In this document: piece by piece, positions 59,760-64,000 of the stretch
Position numbering within the stretch: the stretch's first letter is position 1
How the letters are laid out: every line of letters begins with the position of its first letter
Assembly (NCBI RefSeq): GCF_003284965.1
Contig: NZ_QMEW01000020.1
Span: forward strand, 32,020-96,019
From: Mycolicibacterium sp. GF69
Lineage (GTDB): Bacteria; Actinomycetota; Actinomycetes; Mycobacteriales; Mycobacteriaceae
Direction of reading: 5' to 3'
DNA length: 64,000 nt
Program-made: the position numbers and the translations under genes
The notes under the pieces: generated by a model
What the model saw: the letters and a program-made list of their open reading frames with translations, nothing else
Databases searched by the model: none
Told to the model about the DNA's origin: nothing

Positions 59760-60068
59760 GACCGGAAGCCTACGGGCGCTCGAACGTACCCGGCGACGGC
59801 GAGTTCAGCGCCGTTCCGAAGGTGCCGTCAGCGCCGAAGGGCGCCAAAATAGTGGCGCGCGACACGGCCCTGAGTTTCTCCTTCGCTGATCATCGTGTTT
59901 TACTGCACACGCGACAACTGAAATTTTCTCGGTCCGTTCGACGGCCCTGGGCTCAGTCGAGCGGGCATGACAGCGCAGTGAAGAGTTGCTGCGGTGTCGA
60001 TGGCGATCGCTCGATCGCGTACGGAACAGCCTCAGAAGCGGCAACCGGAAGATGGATGGACTTGCAGT
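59760..60068. other. upstream region of the antigen 85 gene
   Basis: Holds the promoters of the TetR gene (minus) and the antigen 85 gene (plus), but no confident -35/-10 pair. Two very short frames begin at 60052 and 60056 just before the antigen 85 ATG; the first ends with a TGA overlapping that ATG (ATGA). They could be leader peptides, but support is weak. Confidence 0.4.
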
Positions 60069-61046
60069 ATGAGCTTGATTGACAAGATTCGCGGCCCGTG
60101 GGCGCGGCGCTTCGCGGTGGTAGCCGCCGCGGCCGCCCTGCTACCCGGCCTGGTGAGCCTGGCCGGCCAGTCAGCCACCGCGGGGGCGTTCTCGCGGCCC
60201 GGCCTGCCGGTCGAGTACCTGATGGTGCCCTCGCCGTCGATGGGCCGCGACATCAAGGTGCAGTTCCAGAAGGGCACCGGCTCCAAGGCGGTGTACCTGC
60301 TCGACGGCTTGCGGGCGCGGGACGACTACAACGGCTGGGACCTCGAGACCCAGGCGTTCGAGTGGTTCTACGAGAGCCCGCTGTCGCTGATCCTGCCGGT
60401 GGGCGGCCAGTCCAGCTTCTACACCGACTGGTATGCGCCGGCCTGCGGTAAGGCCGGCTGCCAGACCTACAAGTGGGAAACGTTCCTGACCAGCGAGCTG
60501 CCGCAGTGGCTGTCCGCCAACAGGGGTGTCTCGACGACGGGCAACGCCGCCGTCGGCCTGTCGATGTCGGGTAACTCGGCGATCATCCTGTCGGTGTACC
60601 ACCCGGACCAGTTCATCTACGCCGGGGCGCTTTCGGCGTTCCTCAACCCGTCCGAGGGCCAGTGGCCGTTCCTGATCAACATGGCGATGGGCGATGCGGG
60701 CGGCTTCGACGCCAACGACATGTGGGGCCGTACCGAAGACCCGAACAGCGCGTGGAAGCGCAACGACCCGATGGTGCAGATCCCGCAGATCGTCGCCAAC
60801 GGCACCCGGCTTTGGGTGTACTGCGGTAACGGCACGCCGAACGAACTGGGTGGCGCGAACCTGCCCGCCGAGTTCCTCGAGGGCCTGACGATCCGCACGA
60901 ACATCGCGTTCCGCGACAACTACATCGCCGCGGGCGGCAACAACGGAGTGTTCAACTTCCCGCCGTACGGCACGCACAGCTGGGAGTACTGGGGAGCGCA
61001 GCTTCAGGAGATGAAGCCCGACCTGATCTCGCACCTGGGCTCGTAA
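60069..61046 (+). CDS. antigen 85-type mycolyltransferase (325 aa)
   Basis: Transfers mycolic acids between trehalose esters and arabinogalactan outside the membrane. Signal peptide of about 40 residues (ends ATAGA), then the typical mature start FSRPGLPVEYL. Nucleophile S165 (GLSMSG), with E271 and H303 (THSWEYWGAQL) completing the triad; C126 and C131 (PACGKAGC) form the near-site pair. Spacing fits FbpA/FbpB/FbpC, but which paralogue is unclear. ATG 60069 matches family N-termini; an in-frame ATG at 60000 would add 23 residues. Confidence 0.93.
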   Translation: MSLIDKIRGPWARRFAVVAAAAALLPGLVSLAGQSATAGAFSRPGLPVEYLMVPSPSMGRDIKVQFQKGTGSKAVYLLDGLRARDDYNGWDLETQAFEWFYESPLSLILPVGGQSSFYTDWYAPACGKAGCQTYKWETFLTSELPQWLSANRGVSTTGNAAVGLSMSGNSAIILSVYHPDQFIYAGALSAFLNPSEGQWPFLINMAMGDAGGFDANDMWGRTEDPNSAWKRNDPMVQIPQIVANGTRLWVYCGNGTPNELGGANLPAEFLEGLTIRTNIAFRDNYIAAGGNNGVFNFPPYGTHSWEYWGAQLQEMKPDLISHLGS

Positions 61047-61059
61047 CACAAGTCGCAAG

Positions 61060-61089
61060 GTCCCCGGACGCCCACACGCGTCCGGGGAC
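61060..61089 (+). terminator. hairpin terminator of the antigen 85 gene
   Basis: GTCCCCGGACGC and GCGTCCGGGGAC pair perfectly over 12 bases with a CCACAC loop, 14 bases behind the stop; TTCTGC follows rather than a T-run. Confidence 0.85.
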
Positions 61090-61245
61090 TTCTGCGTTCT
61101 GCGGCCCCCCGTGTGGTGAACGACGTGAGGCGGATGAGCCCGCTTCTAACGACCGCCGAACGTGGGTTACCCGCACGCAAAATGCGCTCGGGGCGTGTAT
61201 CGAGGCCACACTGGGCGCGCCCGTGAGCGCACCCGTGAGCGCGCG

Positions 61246-62460
61246 CTACTTCAGTTCGGTCGATGACAGGCCGAGCAGGCGACGCGCCACCACCAGCAAC
61301 TGAATCTGTTGCGTGCCCTCGAAGATGTCGAGGATCTTGCTGTCGCGGGCCCACTTCTCCAGCAGGGTGACCTCCGAATAGCCGACGGTGCCGGCCAGTT
61401 CGACGGCTTTGAGCGTGATGTCGCTGGCCACCCGGCCGGCTTTCGCCTTGCCCATCGACGCTTCTTTGGAGTTCGGGATGTCGTTGTCGGCCTGCCACGC
61501 CGAACGCACCGTCAGCAGATACGCTGCCTCCCAGTCGGATTCCATCCGCAGAAACTCCGCGGCGGGTGCGCTCTGGGCGTGGGACGGTTTGTCGTAGGAG
61601 ATCTCGATACCGGCTTCGGTGAGAAGCTTGCGCAATTCCTCGAGCGCTGCGCGCGCGATACCGACAGCCATCGCGGCGACGACGGGCCGGGTGTTGTCGA
61701 AGGTCTCCATGACCCCGGCAAAACCCTTCTCCACGTGGATCTCTGGGCTGCCCAGCAGGTTGTCTTTGGGAATCCGAACATTGTCGAGCCGGATGACCGC
61801 GGTGTCGGAAGCTTTGATGCCGAGCTTGTCTTCGAGCCGCTCGACGGTCACCCCGGGGTGTTCGCGCGGCACCACGAAGGACTTGATCGCGGCGCGCCCC
61901 AACGACTTGTCCAGCGTCGCCCACACCACGATGTGAGTGGCCCTCGACCCGGCGGTGACGAAGATCTTCTCGCCGTTGATCACGTACTCGTCGCCGTCGA
62001 GCTTGGCCGTGGTCGACACGGCCGCCGAATCGGAGCCGAAGTCCGGTTCGGTGATGGCCATCGCTGCCCACACGTCGTCGCCCAGACGCTGAAGCTGCTC
62101 GGGTGTGGCCACGCTCGAGATGGCCGCGTTACCCAGGCCCTGGCGGGGGACCGACAGCATCAAAGCCACGTCGCCCCAACTGATCTCCATCACGTTGAGC
62201 ACGGCCGACATATTCGCGCCGTTGTGGTTGCTGGCTTTTGGTTCGTCGCCGCCCGCGAACGCCTCGGCGCCGGCGAATGCGACGGTCTTGGCGCCCCGGA
62301 TGCCCTCGAAAAGGGTGGCCAGAGTTTCGAGTTCCACGGGGTACTCGTGCTCGCGCAGATCCCACTTGCGGGATATCGGACGCAGCATCTCCGCGGCCCC
62401 CTGATGGGCCTTCTCGATGACCGCCTCGAGCTTGCGCGGTAGTTCCAGGTTGATTGCCAT
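61246..62460 (-). CDS. fadE23: acyl-CoA dehydrogenase FadE23-like (404 aa)
   Basis: FAD enzyme of beta-oxidation type. Markers: AMAITEPDFGSDSAAVSTTA, VINGEKIFVTAG and the C-terminal KILDIFEGTQQIQLLVVARR with the Glu of EGTQQ in the usual catalytic region. The size (404) and its tandem order behind a FadE24-like gene match M. tuberculosis fadE24-fadE23. It starts 23 bases after the fadE24 stop, in one operon. Confidence 0.85.
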   Translation of the reverse strand: MAINLELPRKLEAVIEKAHQGAAEMLRPISRKWDLREHEYPVELETLATLFEGIRGAKTVAFAGAEAFAGGDEPKASNHNGANMSAVLNVMEISWGDVALMLSVPRQGLGNAAISSVATPEQLQRLGDDVWAAMAITEPDFGSDSAAVSTTAKLDGDEYVINGEKIFVTAGSRATHIVVWATLDKSLGRAAIKSFVVPREHPGVTVERLEDKLGIKASDTAVIRLDNVRIPKDNLLGSPEIHVEKGFAGVMETFDNTRPVVAAMAVGIARAALEELRKLLTEAGIEISYDKPSHAQSAPAAEFLRMESDWEAAYLLTVRSAWQADNDIPNSKEASMGKAKAGRVASDITLKAVELAGTVGYSEVTLLEKWARDSKILDIFEGTQQIQLLVVARRLLGLSSTELK

Positions 62461-62483
62461 GGTTCGACTTTCGCTCGTCAGAC

Positions 62484-63887
62484 TCAGATAACTACGACGC
62501 CCTCGGCGACGCCGATGGCCCGCAGATCGCGGTACCAGCGTTCGACCGGGTGTTCCTTGGTGTAGCCGTGGCCACCGAGCAGCTGCACGCCGTCCAGGCC
62601 GATCTGCATGCCCTTGTCGGTGCCCAGCCGCTTGGCCAGCGCGGCCTCGCGGGCGAAGGGTAGCCCTTGATCGGCGCGTGCGGCGCCGCGCCAGGTGATC
62701 AGCCGCAGCCCGTCGAACTCGATCGCCATGTTGGCGCACATGAACGCCACCGCCTGCCGATGTGCGATCGGTTCGCCGAAAGCACGGCGCTCCTTGACAT
62801 ATGGAACGACGTAGTCGAGCACCGCGTGCGAGGTGCCGACAGCCAGCGCTGCCCAACCGAGGCGTGACAACGCAAGGGCTTCCGAGTAGATCCGGTCTGA
62901 ATCGGCCGGCGGCCCGTCGTCCTCACCGAGGCGTGCCGACAGCGGGACGGTGACTCCCTCGAGGGTGACCTGTCCGATCGCCGCGGCGCGGATTCCCATG
63001 CCGGGGTCGGGCGTGACGCTGAGCCCCTTCGACGACGACTCGACGATGAAGAGCGCCGGTTTCCCGCTGAGTTGCGCTGCGATGATCAATAATTCGGCGT
63101 TCGCGGCGGCCGGGACGAGCGACTTGACACCGTCGATGCGGTAACCGCTGGGGGTGCGCACTGCAGTGGTCTTCAGCGCGGTCGGGTCGAACAACGGCCG
63201 TGGTTCGGCGATCGCCACACATGCCTGCGGCACGTTCTCGCCCGCGAACTCCTTCAGATAGGTCGCCTGCTGATCGGCGCTGCCCCAGTGCGTCAGCGCC
63301 GACGCGACACCCGCCGGGGCCAGGATCGGCAGTGCGAGTCCCATATCGCCGTAGGCCAGCGCCTCGGCCACCAACACGTTGGTGACCGCGGCCCGGTGCG
63401 CCGCGATGCCCTCGAAATCCTCGGGCACGTTGATCGCGGTGATACCGAGTTCGGCTGCCTTGGCGACGAGGTCTAGCGGGTACTCGGCGTTCTCGTCGGC
63501 CTCGCGTGCCGCCGGGCGGATGGCCTCCTCGGCGAACTCGCCGACGGTCTCGACGATCATCTGTTGCTCGTCGTCGGGGGTGAGATCAAAGTAGTCCGAA
63601 CCGCTCTTCTTCAGTCGGGTCGGACCGGTCTGATTGCCGGCGACGCGTTTGAATTGGCGGCTCGTTGCGCCCGCGACGGAGAAAACTTGTTTGACGCCGT
63701 ACTTCAGCCCGCGGTTCAGCGGATCGCGCAGCTTGTAGCGATCCAAGAACTCCTGACCGACCAGGGGAGTGACCAGCGCGAGCCCGAGATTGATCGCTGA
63801 GCGCCGATGTTTTTTCAGGCCGACGGCGCTTTCCTTGTCGCTTCGCTTGGGCTTCGATCCGCCTTTCGACGGCGCGGGTTTGGTCAT
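62484..63887 (-). CDS. fadE24: acyl-CoA dehydrogenase FadE24-like (467 aa)
   Basis: A basic N-terminal extension of about 90 residues (KPAPSKGGSKPKRSDKES onward) precedes the dehydrogenase body: FAEEAIRPAAREADENAEYP, then GLALPILAPAGVASAL, and the C-terminal GVQLLGGHGYTKEHPVERWY. Length is almost that of M. tuberculosis FadE24 (468). The body lacks some canonical motifs, so it may form a heteromeric enzyme with FadE23, as known for other mycobacterial FadE pairs. First gene of the operon. Confidence 0.85.
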   Translation of the reverse strand: MTKPAPSKGGSKPKRSDKESAVGLKKHRRSAINLGLALVTPLVGQEFLDRYKLRDPLNRGLKYGVKQVFSVAGATSRQFKRVAGNQTGPTRLKKSGSDYFDLTPDDEQQMIVETVGEFAEEAIRPAAREADENAEYPLDLVAKAAELGITAINVPEDFEGIAAHRAAVTNVLVAEALAYGDMGLALPILAPAGVASALTHWGSADQQATYLKEFAGENVPQACVAIAEPRPLFDPTALKTTAVRTPSGYRIDGVKSLVPAAANAELLIIAAQLSGKPALFIVESSSKGLSVTPDPGMGIRAAAIGQVTLEGVTVPLSARLGEDDGPPADSDRIYSEALALSRLGWAALAVGTSHAVLDYVVPYVKERRAFGEPIAHRQAVAFMCANMAIEFDGLRLITWRGAARADQGLPFAREAALAKRLGTDKGMQIGLDGVQLLGGHGYTKEHPVERWYRDLRAIGVAEGVVVI

Positions 63888-63933
63888 GTCGACTGCCTCG
63901 CTTGGTGGGGTGATGTTCGAGCTCGCCGAACTG

Positions 63934-63973
63934 ACTCCAGAGTAAGGTATGTGGAACTGACTTACGAGTAAGT
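63934..63973 (-). promoter_or_regulatory. palindromic operator candidate before fadE24-fadE23
   Basis: ACTTACGAGTAAGT at 63960-63973 is a perfect palindrome around its GA/TC centre region (arms ACTTAC/GTAAGT). A further half site, GAGTAAG, lies at 63940-63946. The distance to the start codon (about 70 bases) and the TetR-like form suggest control by a fatty-acid regulator. Confidence 0.6.
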
Positions 63974-64000
63974 TGTTGTCCAACTCACAGTGCAGACCCG

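Noticed and set aside
1..64000. CRISPR array, rRNA or tRNA genes
   Set aside because: No regularly spaced repeats and no rRNA or tRNA sequence were recognised by eye; a covariance-model scan would settle this.

Overview
The window looks like chromosome of a mycobacterium, most likely an environmental or fast-growing species. It is GC-rich throughout. It carries an antigen 85 mycolyltransferase, a fadE24-fadE23 pair, an F420-type luciferase-like oxidoreductase, an EthA-like monooxygenase and a deazaflavin-dependent-nitroreductase-like protein. The order of the nuo operon and its neighbours matches, in inverted orientation, my recollection of the Mycobacterium tuberculosis Rv3139-Rv3171c region. 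No database search was possible; names rest on motifs, lengths and neighbourhood read from the sequence.

Bases 1 to about 17,870 are an accessory metal-resistance island. In order it holds: a truncated DUF305 protein; a copper module (csoR with a palindromic operator, a CopZ-like chaperone, the Cu+-ATPase copA); a decayed stretch (small-ORF remnant, frameshifted adenylate cyclase, a 25-residue Cys-rich reading frame, a multiply frameshifted isoprenylcysteine methyltransferase-like gene); a CmtR-like ArsR repressor coupled to a P1B ATPase; a set of secreted or membrane proteins with Met-rich MGPG/MMGPG tracts (including a cupredoxin), with DUF302 and SHOCT proteins; a divergent rhodanese-lipoprotein/DUF1326 pair sharing two CsoR-type operators; an ArsR-CDF exporter pair; remnants of DUF1232 and VIT genes; and a 5'-truncated histidine kinase. 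The island ends where that kinase abuts the amputated C-terminal part of a FadD-type ligase, so the boundary appears to cut a fadD gene.

From 17.9 to 32.6 kb are ordinary mycobacterial genes: sodC with a long Thr-rich tail, an alpha/beta hydrolase, a quinone oxidoreductase, an Hpx/AofH pair, an F420-type oxidoreductase, an EthA-like monooxygenase, an Rv3168/Rv3169-like pair with a divergent TetR, a PIG-L deacetylase, an enoyl-CoA hydratase, and an FAD monooxygenase coupled to a TetR gene.

From 48.1 down to 32.6 kb on the minus strand is a complete nuoABCDEFGHIJKLMN operon for respiratory complex I. Most of its genes overlap by 1 to 10 bases. A small sequence repeat recurs at several junctions. 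An atypical receiver-domain protein lies just upstream.

From 57.4 down to 49.7 kb is a tightly overlapping eight-gene catabolic operon on the minus strand: homogentisate-dioxygenase-like cupin, hydrolase, type III CoA-transferase, HMG-CoA lyase, TetR, acyl-CoA dehydrogenase, phosphotransferase and DUF6285, with a palindromic operator candidate in front. The last 6.5 kb hold a flavin hydroxylase and its likely TetR regulator, an antigen 85 gene with a strong terminator, and fadE23-fadE24 behind a palindromic operator.

The best candidates for undescribed biology are the Met-rich/cupredoxin envelope module with its CsoR-box divergon, and the 25-residue Cys-rich peptide behind a perfect Shine-Dalgarno sequence.
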